DNA of 64,000 nt from Streptosporangium sp. NBC_01495. GTDB taxonomy: Bacteria > Actinomycetota > Actinomycetes > Streptosporangiales > Streptosporangiaceae. The stretch lies in assembly GCF_036250735.1 (NCBI RefSeq), contig NZ_CP109430.1:62001-126000 (forward strand), given 5' to 3'. Below the pieces are notes generated by a model. The model was not told the DNA's origin, made no database searches, and was given only the letters and a program-made list of their open reading frames with translations. Both the position numbers and the translations under genes were made by a program. This document shows, in pieces, positions 35,718 through 44,289 of this stretch (the stretch's first letter is position 1; every line of letters starts with the position of its first letter).

Positions 35718-36455
35718 ATGTCGCACGAATTCCGTCTCACCCACGACGTCGACCTCCAGGCCACCCCCGAGCAGGTCTGGGCGGCGATCGCGACCGGCCC
35801 CGGCGTCGACTCGTGGTTCATGGGCAAGAACGAGATCGAGCCCCGCGAGGGCGGCAAGGCGTCCATGGCGATGCCCGGCTTCACCGGTGAGTCCACGGTC
35901 ACCGCCTGGGAGCCGCCGCACCGGTTCGGCTACCGCTCGGCGCCCGACGAGGAGGGCGCGTTCATGGCGTTCGAATACCTCGTCGAGGGCCGTGACGGCG
36001 GCGGCACCGTGCTGCGGTTCGTGCACAGCGGCATCCTGACCGGCGACTGGGAGGCGGAGTACGACGCGCTCCGCAAGGGCAACCCGCTCTACCTGCAGAC
36101 CCTCGCGCGCTACCTGGAGCACTTCCCGGGCCGCACCGCCGTGCCGGTCGCCGCGTTCGGCCCGCAGCAGCCCGACCAGGAGCTGGTCTGGGCCGGCCTC
36201 ACCCGCGCCGTGGGCCTGTCCGAGCAGGTCAAGGAGGGGGACAAGGTGCACTTCACGGTCGAGGGCCAGACCGTCGACGGCGTGGTCGACACGGTACTCG
36301 CCCCCGGCTTCCTGGGGGTGCGGACCGATGACGCGCTGCTGCGGTTCGTCGGGGGCGGCGGCGTCATCATGACCGGCCACCACATCTTCACCGACGTCGA
36401 CCAGGCCGACGCCGAGCGGACCTGGGGCGCGTGGCTCGCGTCCGTCTACGCCTGA
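35718..36455 (+). CDS. SRPBCC (AHSA1-like) protein, intact copy
   Basis: A 245-aa protein: an N-terminal AHSA1-like SRPBCC domain (EFRLTHDVDLQATPEQVWAAI, GVDSWFMGKNEIEPREGG, GESTVTAWEPPHRFGYRS) and, after about residue 150, an additional segment (EGDKVHFTVEGQTVDGVVDT, GHHIFTDVDQADAERTWGAW) that resembles a second, degenerate half. AAGGAGTCCTGAC precedes the ATG. It forms an operon with the ArsR gene. From codon 30 to the stop it is identical to the truncated copy at 29397-30047. Confidence 0.9.
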   Translation: MSHEFRLTHDVDLQATPEQVWAAIATGPGVDSWFMGKNEIEPREGGKASMAMPGFTGESTVTAWEPPHRFGYRSAPDEEGAFMAFEYLVEGRDGGGTVLRFVHSGILTGDWEAEYDALRKGNPLYLQTLARYLEHFPGRTAVPVAAFGPQQPDQELVWAGLTRAVGLSEQVKEGDKVHFTVEGQTVDGVVDTVLAPGFLGVRTDDALLRFVGGGGVIMTGHHIFTDVDQADAERTWGAWLASVYA

Positions 36456-36596
36456 GCCGCCCGGCCGTTCGCTCGGCCGTGAATCTCGCGGAGCCACCCG
36501 CCTGAGCTACCGCGGCCCGCCGCCCGTCACCCTTCCACCGAAGGGCGGCGGGCGGCGGGCGTACGCATGTCCGGCGAACGCCGGACATCGGCGTCG

Positions 36597-36738
36597 AACC
36601 GTCAGATCGCCGTCACCGGTAGCGGAAGCCGTCGAAGAAACAACCGTCAGACCGCCGTCACCGATAGCGGAAGAGCGGAAGCCGTTGAAGAAACGACCGT
36701 CAGGCCGCGGTCACCGGTAGCGGAAACCGTCGAAGAAG
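36597..36738. repeat. Three imperfect tandem copies of a gene's 3' tail (45-53 nt)
   Basis: Copies begin near 36597, 36642 and 36695 with ACCGTCAG(A/G)(T/C)CGC and end with CCGTCGAAGAAAC or close variants. The third copy contains the stop codon and the last codons (FFDGFRYR) of the minus-strand gene at 36711-37085. The other two lie just beyond its stop, so the repeat is a duplicated gene tail. Confidence 0.75.
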
Positions 36739-37085
36739 CGGCGGAAGACGCCGCCGATGCGGGGCAGGGGCTCGGCCGGTGGCGGCGCCTGCGCGCGCTG
36801 CCTGGCGATGGGCTGGTCGTAGTCGGTCCGTGCGATGGCGTCGAGGACCTGCTGCTCGTCGAAGTCCTCGGACCCCTCGATCACGGGGACGAAACCGACC
36901 AGCATCCCGTTCCGCATCACCTGGGCTTCGAGGCCCGCGGTGCCGTCGGTGTCCCACTCCGCCTCACGCCCGTCGGGCAGTGACACGCGTATCCCGAACT
37001 GGTACACGCCGACCCTCGCCAGGTGCCCGTCTATGCCACGATCGCGCAGCGCGTCAACGATGCGTCGTGCCCGGTTCTCTTCCAC
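36711..37085 (-). CDS. Hypothetical protein (124 aa)
   Basis: From GTG 37085 the frame reads VEENRARRIVDALRDRGIDG, a helical start, then strands VYQFGIRVSLPDGREAEWDTDGTAG and VMRNGMLVGFVPVIEG, a helix (DEQQVLDAIARTDYD) and a basic, Pro-rich tail ending RRFFDGFRYR. No known domain. Codon third positions are G/C-rich, supporting expression. GGGAGAG sits immediately before the GTG, which is close for a Shine-Dalgarno, so the start is uncertain. Confidence 0.6.
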   Translation of the reverse strand: MEENRARRIVDALRDRGIDGHLARVGVYQFGIRVSLPDGREAEWDTDGTAGLEAQVMRNGMLVGFVPVIEGSEDFDEQQVLDAIARTDYDQPIARQRAQAPPPAEPLPRIGGVFRRFFDGFRYR

Positions 37086-37381
37086 CTCTCCCAGGATAGG
37101 TCGGCCGGATCCCGTCCGCTCACGTGGCTCGCACGGCGCGGGCCGGTGTCGTTCGACGGCGGCCGGTGGACCGGAGGACCCCTCACTCCGAGTCCGTGGC
37201 GGATAGTAACCCATCCGAAATTGGCCTACGCGTACGCCTACGAGCAGGCCTCGCGGGAGTGGCGCCCGCCGTCGGTGATCAACCCGTCCCTGTTCCGGTG
37301 CGCCCTGCCGGGCGCAGGCAGCCGCAGACCTGCGCGCCCTGACCCCCTGACCCCCGGCCGGTCTGACCGTCGGGAACCGTC
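37086..37381. other. Intergenic stretch without a convincing gene
   Basis: Neither strand shows a frame with good codon bias and a ribosome binding site. It should contain the promoter of the leftward 124-aa gene. Confidence 0.3.
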
Positions 37382-37428
37382 CGGCCCGCCTCGCGTCCGC
37401 CACCTCCGGGTGGGCGCGAGGCGGGCCG
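37382..37428. terminator. Long GC hairpin
   Basis: CGGCCCGCCTCGCG (37382-37395) and CGCGAGGCGGGCCG (37415-37428) are perfect 14-base inverted arms, with a second inner stem CCACC/GGGTGG in the loop. It insulates the ABC exporter genes downstream. Confidence 0.65.
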
Positions 37429-37541
37429 CTGTGCAACCGCTCCCGGCGGGTCTGGTACACGCCGCTGTCGCCGCTGTAAGTTCTCAAAGCTCATATTTCT
37501 TGATTTCGGTCACCGCACGTGAACCGGCATTTCTCCACCCC

Positions 37542-37555
37542 GTACTCCGGAGTAC
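37542..37555. promoter_or_regulatory. Perfect palindrome over the ABC ATPase ribosome binding site
   Basis: GTACTCCGGAGTAC is a perfect 14-base palindrome whose right half holds the GGAG ribosome binding site, 3 bases before the ATG at 37559. It could be a repressor operator or an RNA hairpin masking translation. Confidence 0.5.
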
Positions 37556-37558
37556 TCC

Positions 37559-38314
37559 ATGCCCGCAGCACTTGAGATCCACGGCCTGTGCAAGACCTTC
37601 GGGCAGAAGGTCGCCGTCGACCACGTGGATCTGAACATCCCCCGGGGCTCCTTCTACGGGCTCGTCGGCCAGAACGGCGCCGGCAAGACCACCACCCTGT
37701 CCATGGCCGTCGGCCTGCTGCGTCCCGACGAGGGCCACGCGCGAATCTTCGGCACCGACGTCTGGTCCGACCCGGCCGCGGCCAAGACGCTGGTCGGCGT
37801 GCTGCCCGACGGGATGGCCATGCCCGAACGGCTCACCGGCAGGGAGGTGCTGACCTACCTGGGGCTGCTCCGCGGGCTGCCGCGCGAGACCGTCGACCAG
37901 CGCGCCGAGGAGCTGCTGTCGGTACTGGAGCTCGACGAGGCGGAGAAGACGCTCGTCATCGAGTACTCCACCGGGATGCGCAAGAAGATCGGCCTGGCCA
38001 CCGCCCTGCTGCACGCGCCGAGGCTGCTCGTGCTCGACGAGCCCTTCGAGGCCGTGGACCCGGTGTCCGCCGCGACGATCAAGACGATCCTGCGCGGTTT
38101 CGTGGCCGGTGGTGGTTCCATCGTGCTCTCCAGCCACGTCATGGCCCTCGTGGAGCAGCTCTGCGACCACGTCGCGGTGATCGACAAGGGCAGGGTGGCC
38201 GCCGCGGGGACCCTGGACGAGGTCCGCGGCACCGGCTCCCTCGAAGACACCTTCGTTGACCTGGTCGGCACCGCCGACGGCGGGGTGAAGGAGCTGACGT
38301 GGCTGTCGAACTGA
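37559..38314 (+). CDS. ABC-2 type exporter ATPase
   Basis: A 251-aa ATPase: Walker A GQNGAGKTTT, Q-loop region VGVLPDGMAMPERLTGRE, signature YSTGMRKKI (the ABC-2/multidrug form without classic LSGGQ), Walker B LLVLDEPFEAVDP and switch His in LSSHVM. It couples ATP hydrolysis to the permease encoded by the next gene, which overlaps it by 16 bases. Substrate unknown. The gene starts right after a palindrome covering its ribosome binding site. Confidence 0.93.
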   Translation: MPAALEIHGLCKTFGQKVAVDHVDLNIPRGSFYGLVGQNGAGKTTTLSMAVGLLRPDEGHARIFGTDVWSDPAAAKTLVGVLPDGMAMPERLTGREVLTYLGLLRGLPRETVDQRAEELLSVLELDEAEKTLVIEYSTGMRKKIGLATALLHAPRLLVLDEPFEAVDPVSAATIKTILRGFVAGGGSIVLSSHVMALVEQLCDHVAVIDKGRVAAAGTLDEVRGTGSLEDTFVDLVGTADGGVKELTWLSN

Positions 38315-40122
38315 CCATGGTCGGCATGAAGGTGGCCGTGCTCCGTCACTCGATGAGCGGGCAGCGGGCAGGCTTCGTCGTGATGGGCGCGTTGGTCGGC
38401 CTGGTTCTCGCGGCCGGCACGATCTTCGTGGCCTTCTCCTGGCCGGACCTGCTCCCGGCCGTCTACGCGGTCTGGATGCTGGGCTGGATCTTCGGTCCCG
38501 TCTTCGCCGGTGGCGGCGACGAGACACTCCGCCCCGAGTACTTCACGCTGCTCGGCCTGCGACCGCGCCGCCTGGCCACGGGACTGCTCGTGGCGGCCTT
38601 CGTCGGGGTGGCGCCCGTGATCAGCCTGCTCGCCCTGAGCGGGCTCGCGGTTTTCGGCGTACGGCAAGGTGTCGCGGCCGCGCTCGTCTCGCTCCCCGCG
38701 CTGCTGCTCCAGCTCACGATGTTCGTCCTGCTCTCCCGGGTCGCGGTCGCCCTGCTCGGCATGGCCCTGCGCTCCCGCGTGGGCGCGGTCGGGGCCGGCC
38801 TGACCAACGGCCTGATCCTGGCCTTCCTGGGCCAGATCTGGGTCGTCTTCATGGCGCTCGGGCAGACGGCCGGGGTCCCGCCGGTGGTGACGGCGGCGAC
38901 CCGCTACCTGCCCTCCGGCTGGGGGACGGTCGCGGTCGAGGCCGCCGCGTCCGCCGACTGGCCGAGGGTCGCGGCGGCCCTCGGCGGGATGGCGCTGCTG
39001 GTCGTCCTGCTGCTGGCCGCGTGGGCGGCGCTGCTCACCCGCCGGGCCGGGGCGTCCAGGGCGGCCACGAGGGGACGCCGACCGATCCGGGCCACCACCG
39101 CCTCCGGCGCCGTACTCGCCAAGGAACTGCGTACCTGGTCGCGTGACCTGGTGCGCACGCACCAGCTGACCTTCGCCCTCGCCTACGGCGTGTCCTTCGC
39201 CGCGGCCCCGCTGCTGGTGGGCTGGACGGGGATGCTGCCCTGGGCGGGGCCGGTCTTCGTCGTGATGGCCGCGGCCATGTCGGCCAACCTCTACGGCACC
39301 GACGGCACCGCGCTGTGGCTCACGCTCATGACACCCGGCGCGAGCGACGTCCGCGGCCGTCAGCACGCGTGGCTGCTGACCGTCGCGCCCGTCGCCCTCG
39401 TGCTGACGGTCTCTCTCGCCGTGGTCACCGGCGGGCCGTGGCCCATGCTGCTCGCCGTCCTCCTGGCCCTGCTGGGCGGCGGTGCCGGGCTGGTCCCCCT
39501 GGTCTCGGTGTACGGGCTCATCCCCGGCACCGACCCGCACCGGCGCGGCGGCAACCCGCTGCGCTCCACGGAGGAGGACGGCGCGGTCACCGGCATGGTG
39601 TACGCGGTGCTGGCGCTGGCGGCCCTCACCGCGGCCCCCGCGGCGATCGCGGCCGGGCTGTTCGGCTGGGCGGGGGTGGCCGTCGGCGCCCTGACGGGAA
39701 TTCTCTGCTACCGGTGGTTCGGGCTGCTCGCCGAACGACGGCTGCTCGCGAAGGGGCCCGAGCTGCTCGACACGATGCGCACCGGCCGCCGACCGGCTCC
39801 CAAACCGGGCGCGGGCGGGCGGCTCCCCTTCGAGGAGCTGCCGCGCCACAAGCAGATCATCATCGGGATCTGCTTCACGGTCGGCGCGATCCCGCTGTTC
39901 CCGCAGGGGCTGCTGGCCGGTTATCTCAAGGTGTCGGAGAGCCCGACGCGCGCGTGGTTCCTGGCCCTCTACCTGCCGTCGTGGCTGCAGTGGCCCACGA
40001 TCGTGTTCATGGTCCTGCTGGGGGTGGCCATCTACACGACGGGCGTGGTCCTCTCCTACCGCCGCAAGGAGCCGCCGACGGTCAGTGGTGACCTCAGCGG
40101 TGAACTCAGTGGTGAACGATGA
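38299..40122 (+). CDS. ABC-2 type exporter permease
   Basis: A 607-aa membrane protein with about 12-14 hydrophobic helices (for example VVMGALVGLVLAAGTIFVAF, WPTIVFMVLLGVAIYTTGVV) and cytoplasmic segments rich in Arg between halves (RAATRGRRPIRATT). The last residues are SGDLSGELSGER, encoded by a 12-base repeat. Its ATG/GTG lies in the ATPase gene. It ends 17 bases inside the convergent XRE-cupin gene. Confidence 0.88.
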   Translation: MAVELTMVGMKVAVLRHSMSGQRAGFVVMGALVGLVLAAGTIFVAFSWPDLLPAVYAVWMLGWIFGPVFAGGGDETLRPEYFTLLGLRPRRLATGLLVAAFVGVAPVISLLALSGLAVFGVRQGVAAALVSLPALLLQLTMFVLLSRVAVALLGMALRSRVGAVGAGLTNGLILAFLGQIWVVFMALGQTAGVPPVVTAATRYLPSGWGTVAVEAAASADWPRVAAALGGMALLVVLLLAAWAALLTRRAGASRAATRGRRPIRATTASGAVLAKELRTWSRDLVRTHQLTFALAYGVSFAAAPLLVGWTGMLPWAGPVFVVMAAAMSANLYGTDGTALWLTLMTPGASDVRGRQHAWLLTVAPVALVLTVSLAVVTGGPWPMLLAVLLALLGGGAGLVPLVSVYGLIPGTDPHRRGGNPLRSTEEDGAVTGMVYAVLALAALTAAPAAIAAGLFGWAGVAVGALTGILCYRWFGLLAERRLLAKGPELLDTMRTGRRPAPKPGAGGRLPFEELPRHKQIIIGICFTVGAIPLFPQGLLAGYLKVSESPTRAWFLALYLPSWLQWPTIVFMVLLGVAIYTTGVVLSYRRKEPPTVSGDLSGELSGER

Positions 40123-40726
40123 GCCAGGTCGCGACGGCGGTGACGGTCTCCGAGCGGTTGCCGATGATGTGGGGGCGGCTGCACGGGAAGGTGATGGAGT
40201 CGCCCTCGGCGAGGGTGACGACCTCCGACTCGAAGTCGATGGTCAGCTCGCCCCGGGTCACGGTCCCGACCTCGTAGCCCTCGTGCTTGAGGAAGTGGCC
40301 GTGGGCGTTGGAGGTCGAGCTCGGCGGATAGGTCGACTCGAAGAACTCGACGTCGGGTGACGGCGTGGGCGAGAGCCTGCGGAAGGTGACGCCGCCGCTG
40401 AGCCGGATGGGGGCGACCTCCCACGAGCGCCGGATGGCGAACCGGTCGGCGGGTGTGTCCGGCCCCGTCGGGCCGGCGCCGGTCACCTCCGCGGTGTCGA
40501 ACACGGCCGCGAGCGGCACGCCGATCGCGGATACGAAGGCGATGAGCCTGCTGACGGACGGCCGCATCGTGCCGAGCTCGATCTGGGAGACCGCGCTGGC
40601 CGAGATGCCGAGCTCGCGCGCCAGGGCACGCAGCGACATCCCCGACCGGAGCCGCAGCTCGCGGAGCCTCCGGCCGAGGTGCTCGTTCGTGATCGCCTCG
40701 ATCTCCGTGCCGGGTTCCGGGGTCAT
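40106..40726 (-). CDS. XRE-cupin transcriptional regulator
   Basis: A 206-aa regulator: helix-turn-helix at about residues 10-65 (LGRRLRELRLRSGMSLRALARELGISASAVSQIELG) and a C-terminal cupin (about 120-205: YPPSSTSNAHGHFLKHEGYEVGTVTRGEL, EGDSITFPCSRPHIIGNRS). Such proteins (PuuR/HipB-cupin type) sense a small metabolite and repress an adjacent transporter/catabolic operon. It is divergent from the NCS1 permease gene, with a 22-base palindrome between. ATG 40726 is taken as the start; GTG 40735 and 40756 are alternatives. It overlaps the ABC permease tail by 17 bases. Confidence 0.88.
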   Translation of the reverse strand: MTPEPGTEIEAITNEHLGRRLRELRLRSGMSLRALARELGISASAVSQIELGTMRPSVSRLIAFVSAIGVPLAAVFDTAEVTGAGPTGPDTPADRFAIRRSWEVAPIRLSGGVTFRRLSPTPSPDVEFFESTYPPSSTSNAHGHFLKHEGYEVGTVTRGELTIDFESEVVTLAEGDSITFPCSRPHIIGNRSETVTAVATWLIVHH

Positions 40727-40813
40727 GGCTGTCACGGCCTCCACACCAATTGTCACAAGGCCTTTACGCGGGCGAAATTAGGGCTCGGGTGTCAAGGCAT
40801 ACATTGACGACAG

Positions 40814-40835
40814 CTGTTAAGTGACCACTTAACAG
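40814..40835. promoter_or_regulatory. 22-bp perfect palindrome (regulator/permease operator)
   Basis: Arms CTGTTAAGTG (40814-40823) and CACTTAACAG (40826-40835) are perfect inverted repeats with AC at the centre. It lies 88 bases from the XRE-cupin start and 250 from the permease start, in the common control region, and is the clear candidate binding site of that regulator. An AT-rich TTAA core is typical of such operators. Confidence 0.75.
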
Positions 40836-40923
40836 TCCACGCCACAGCCCCGGTAACGACCTCGGCCACAGCTCGTCACGCAGCCCCGAGCGGTTGCCGC
40901 GGCTCCGCCGACACACCATTCTC

Positions 40924-41014
40924 GCCGATCCTCCGAAGCCGATTCTTCGAGCCGATTCTTCGAGCCGATTCCCTGGGTCGATCCCCCGAGTCGATCCCTC
41001 GAACCGATCCCCGA
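40924..41014. repeat. Seven tandem 13-nt units before the permease gene
   Basis: Units GCCGATTCTTCGA, GTCGATCCCTCGA and variants begin at 40924, 40938, 40951, 40964, 40977, 40990 and 41003. The period is 13 with one extra base after the first unit, so the array is non-coding. It lies between the 22-bp palindrome and the permease start (41086), within the probable leader. Confidence 0.8.
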
Positions 41015-41085
41015 GCACCTTCCGCCCTGGCACGCCCGCGCGGGACACACCGGTTCCCGCACCGTACCCCCCACGGAAGCCGACC

Positions 41086-42666
41086 ATGACCGAACACAGC
41101 GCACCGTCCCAGCCGAAACTACACGACGTCGTCGAGGCGGCAGGCATGCCCGTCGGCGCCGGTCTCATCAAGCCCGGCTACGACCCCCGGCTCGCGAACG
41201 AGGACCTCGCCCCGCTCCGCGAGCAGACGTGGTCTTCGTACAACATCTTCGCCTTCTGGATGTCCGACGTGCACAGCGTCGGCGGCTACGTCACCGCGGG
41301 CAGCCTGTTCGCCCTCGGGCTGGCGAGCTGGCAGGTCCTGTTCGCCCTGCTCGCGGGCATCGTCATCGTGAACGTGTTCTGCAACCTGGTCGCCAAGCCG
41401 AGCCAGGTCACCGGCGTGCCGTACCCGGTCATCAACCGGGCGATCTTCGGGGTGCGCGGCGCGAACATCCCCGCCGTCATCCGCGGGCTCATCGCGATCG
41501 CCTGGTACGGGGTGCAGACCTACCTCGCCTCCCAGTCGCTCATCATCATCTTCCTCAAGTTCTGGCCCGCGTCGGCGGCGCTGAACGAGGGCGGCTTCCT
41601 CGGCCTGTCCGCGCTCGGCTACATCTGCTATGCCATCCTCTGGGTGGCCCAGGCGGCCGTGTTCTGGAAGGGCATGGAGGCGATCAGGCGGTTCATCGAC
41701 TGGGCCGGGCCCGCCGTGTACGTCGTCATGGTCGTGCTCGCCGTCTACCTGGTGAGCCAGGCGGGCTGGGAGAACATCAGCCTCGACCTCTCCGAGGGCG
41801 AGAACCTCGACTTCGGCGCGTCCATCCCGGTCATGCTCAGCGCGATCGCCCTTGTCGTCTCGTACTTCTCCGGGCCGATGCTGAACTTCGGTGACTTCTC
41901 CCGGTACGGGAGGTCGTTCGCGTCGGTGAAGAAGGGCAACCTCCTCGGGCTGCCGGTCAACTTCCTGTTCTTCTCGCTGCTCACGGTGATCACCGCGTCG
42001 GCGACCGTGCCCGTGTTCGGCGAGCTCATCACCGACCCCATCCACACGGTCGAGCGCATCGACACGCCGTTCGCGATCCTGCTGGGCGGGCTCACCTTCG
42101 TCATCGCGACCATCGGCATCAACATCGTCGCGAACTTCATCTCCCCGGCGTTCGACTTCTCCAACGTGAACCCGCAGAAGATCAGCTGGCGGACCGGCGG
42201 CATGATCGCGGCGGTCGGCTCGGTGCTGCTCACGCCGTGGAACTGGTACAGCAACCCGGACGCCATCCACTACACGCTCGGCATCCTCGGCGCCCTGATC
42301 GGGCCGCTGTTCGGGATCCTGATCTCCGGCTACTACATCGTGAGCCGCCAGCGGGTTTGGGTGGACGACCTGTTCACGCTCGAACCGGCCGGCCGCTACT
42401 TCTTCCGGGGCGGCTACAACCCCAACGCGGTCTGGGCGACGGTGTTCAGCGGGGTCCCCGCGATCGCGTCGGTGCTCGTGCCGAAGATGCTGCTGGACCT
42501 GGAGCTCACCACGGCCGACGTGACCTGGATCGCCGACTACAGCTGGTTCGTCGGCTGCGGGCTCGGGTTCGTGGCGTTCACCGTGCTGGAGCGGATGTCG
42601 CCGAGGATCGGCGGTCTCGACCGCGACGCCGAGCGGGTGTCGGACGGCACGACCCTGGCCGGTTGA
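41086..42666 (+). CDS. NCS1-family permease (hydantoin/allantoin/nucleobase type)
   Basis: A 526-aa transporter with about 12 helices. The N-terminal segment LREQTWSSYNIFAFWMSDVHSVGGY is a hallmark of NCS1 symporters, as are the GVPYPVINRAIFGVRGANIP and AWYGVQTYLASQSL segments. It probably imports a hydantoin, allantoin or related purine-breakdown compound with Na+ or H+. The racemase gene starts in its stop codon, and the XRE-cupin regulator is divergent. The start at 41086 follows the repeat array; the longer upstream frame is non-coding. Confidence 0.93.
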   Translation: MTEHSAPSQPKLHDVVEAAGMPVGAGLIKPGYDPRLANEDLAPLREQTWSSYNIFAFWMSDVHSVGGYVTAGSLFALGLASWQVLFALLAGIVIVNVFCNLVAKPSQVTGVPYPVINRAIFGVRGANIPAVIRGLIAIAWYGVQTYLASQSLIIIFLKFWPASAALNEGGFLGLSALGYICYAILWVAQAAVFWKGMEAIRRFIDWAGPAVYVVMVVLAVYLVSQAGWENISLDLSEGENLDFGASIPVMLSAIALVVSYFSGPMLNFGDFSRYGRSFASVKKGNLLGLPVNFLFFSLLTVITASATVPVFGELITDPIHTVERIDTPFAILLGGLTFVIATIGINIVANFISPAFDFSNVNPQKISWRTGGMIAAVGSVLLTPWNWYSNPDAIHYTLGILGALIGPLFGILISGYYIVSRQRVWVDDLFTLEPAGRYFFRGGYNPNAVWATVFSGVPAIASVLVPKMLLDLELTTADVTWIADYSWFVGCGLGFVAFTVLERMSPRIGGLDRDAERVSDGTTLAG

Positions 42667-43406
42667 TGACCCGCGTCGGAATTCGGGTGATCAACCCCAA
42701 CACCGCCCGTGCCATGACCGAGAACATCGGCCGGTGCGCGCGGGCGGTCGCGGCACCGTCCACCGTCGTCACGGCGGTCAACCCGGCGATGGGCCCCGAG
42801 TCGATCGAGAGCCACTACGACGAGGCCCTCGCCGTGCCGGGCCTGCTGGCGGAGATCGCGGTGGGCGAGGCGGCGGGGGCGGACGGGTACGTCATCGCCT
42901 GCTTCGGCGACCCCGGCCTCGACGCCGCCCGCGAGCTGGCCTCGGGACCGGTGGTCGGGATCGCCGAGGCGGCCATGCACGCCGCCGTCCTGGTCGGCCG
43001 GAGCTTCAGCGTCGTGACGACCCTCGCCAGGACCACGGGCCGAGCCTGGGACCTCGCCGCCCGGTACGGCTTCGCGGGCGCGTGCCGGGGGGTGCACGCC
43101 TGCGACATCCCCGTACTGGAGCTGGACGACCCGTCCTCGGACGCGCGGAAGGTGGTGACCGCCCTCTGCGCCGAGACCGTGGAGCGGGACGGATGCGACT
43201 CGATCGTGCTCGGCTGCGCGGGCATGGCCTCGTTCTGCGCGGACGTCTCCCGCGCCATCGGCGTCCCCGTGATCGACGGCGTGGCCGTGGCGACCAAGCT
43301 CGTCGAGTCGCTGGTCTCCCTGGGCCTGCGGACGAGCACCCGGGGCGAGTTCGCCCCACCGGGCCCCAAGAGGTACACGGGCCTGCTGCGCGACTTCTCC
43401 GTCTGA
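42666..43406 (+). CDS. Aspartate/glutamate/hydantoin racemase-family protein
   Basis: A 246-aa protein overlapping the permease by 1 base (TGATG). The two catalytic Cys regions are visible: YVIACFGDPGLDAA and IVLGCAGM. The N-terminus IRVINPNTARAMTENI matches hydantoin racemases. The enzyme probably racemises 5-substituted hydantoins (or allantoin) imported by the coupled permease, letting a stereospecific hydantoinase use both forms. No hydantoinase is encoded nearby. Confidence 0.9.
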   Translation: MTRVGIRVINPNTARAMTENIGRCARAVAAPSTVVTAVNPAMGPESIESHYDEALAVPGLLAEIAVGEAAGADGYVIACFGDPGLDAARELASGPVVGIAEAAMHAAVLVGRSFSVVTTLARTTGRAWDLAARYGFAGACRGVHACDIPVLELDDPSSDARKVVTALCAETVERDGCDSIVLGCAGMASFCADVSRAIGVPVIDGVAVATKLVESLVSLGLRTSTRGEFAPPGPKRYTGLLRDFSV

Positions 43407-43414
43407 CGTATCCC

Positions 43415-44092
43415 CTACGGCCGGGGTGCGCCGTACCAGCGCCAGGTGGTCAGGCGCGGGCGGCCGGGAAGTTCGGTGCGGCCGGTGGCCCACAGCAGGG
43501 TCTGCCAGGGGTCCGTGCCCTCCGGGACGTCGCTCTCCGGGGCGTTCGGGAACAGCCGGGCGAGCACCCGTGAGCACAGGTCGGCGGGCGGGGTCCAGGC
43601 GAGTCCGAGGCCCTCGGCCAGGTCGTGGGTGTGCACCAGGGTCTCCACGATCCCCATCGCCGCGAACCCCTCCGGGTCCGACGCCCCGTGGCCGTGGTGG
43701 GCGCGAACCCGCGCCGGTGTCGTACGCACCATGGCGACCAGCAGCGCGCCGCTCGCCTCCAGCACCTGCAACAGCCCGGCCGGTCCCGCAGCCCGGTCCG
43801 CGTGGATGGCGTTCGCGGGCCCTCCGGGCCTCCGGCGCTCCCACGCGAAGGGCACGACCCCGTCCAGGGGCGGTGTCCTGGGGGCTATCTGGGCGGCGTA
43901 CGAGAAGAGGTCGTCGGCGAGGTGCTCGACGGTCTCCCAGCGGTCCCACTCCAGGGAACCCGCCTTGTCGTCCCAGGCCGCCGCGGGCACCTCCCGGAGG
44001 ACGCCGACGGCGAGCCGGACGGCCAGGTCGAGATCATCCGCCGTCACGGGGGATGGTCCTGTCTCAGCTGGTACGGGCATGCCGGGAACCAT
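43415..44092 (-). CDS. Maleylpyruvate isomerase/DinB-like (mycothiol-dependent type) protein
   Basis: A DinB-superfamily protein of about 225 residues with metal-ligand histidines placed as in mycothiol-dependent maleylpyruvate isomerases: ETVEHLADDLFSYA, and a second in VETLVHTHDLAEGL. Many actinomycete members have unknown activity. It is convergent with the racemase gene. Start: ATG at 44092, 44080 and 44146 are all in frame; the first gives MVPGMPVPAETG, and none has a clear Shine-Dalgarno. Confidence 0.72.
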   Translation of the reverse strand: MVPGMPVPAETGPSPVTADDLDLAVRLAVGVLREVPAAAWDDKAGSLEWDRWETVEHLADDLFSYAAQIAPRTPPLDGVVPFAWERRRPGGPANAIHADRAAGPAGLLQVLEASGALLVAMVRTTPARVRAHHGHGASDPEGFAAMGIVETLVHTHDLAEGLGLAWTPPADLCSRVLARLFPNAPESDVPEGTDPWQTLLWATGRTELPGRPRLTTWRWYGAPRP

Positions 44093-44128
44093 ATCGGCAG
44101 TGGCGGGAGTAGCTGGGCGGGACTCGGC

Positions 44129-44287
44129 ATGGTCGGCACCCCGCATCCGGCCTTGATCGATGCCGACAGGACGACTAGCCTGATCGCCGTGCTGCCGGAA
44201 GGCGGGGTCGAGGCGACCGCGTCACGCGGGAAGAGCCCCGACCACGACAAGCCGCTCGACCACGCCATGGAGTTTGGGACCGACTGA
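44129..44287 (+). CDS. Small hypothetical protein (52 aa)
   Basis: The frame starts at ATG 44129 with GGCGGGA upstream, encodes LIDADRTTSLIAVLPEGGVE and KSPDHDKPLDHAMEFGTD and stops 2 bases before the next ATG. Third positions are moderately G/C-rich. The tight spacing with the following gene suggests coupling. No known domain; it could be non-coding. Confidence 0.42.
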   Translation: MVGTPHPALIDADRTTSLIAVLPEGGVEATASRGKSPDHDKPLDHAMEFGTD

Positions 44288-44289
44288 CG

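Noticed and set aside
37023..37634. 203-aa open frame over the 37.1-37.5 kb intergenic region
   Set aside because: No good ribosome binding site, Arg/Pro/Ser-rich composition, and it runs into the ABC ATPase gene in another phase.
40924..41014. The 13-nt repeat array as a CRISPR
   Set aside because: There are no spacers: the units are contiguous, and no cas genes are nearby.
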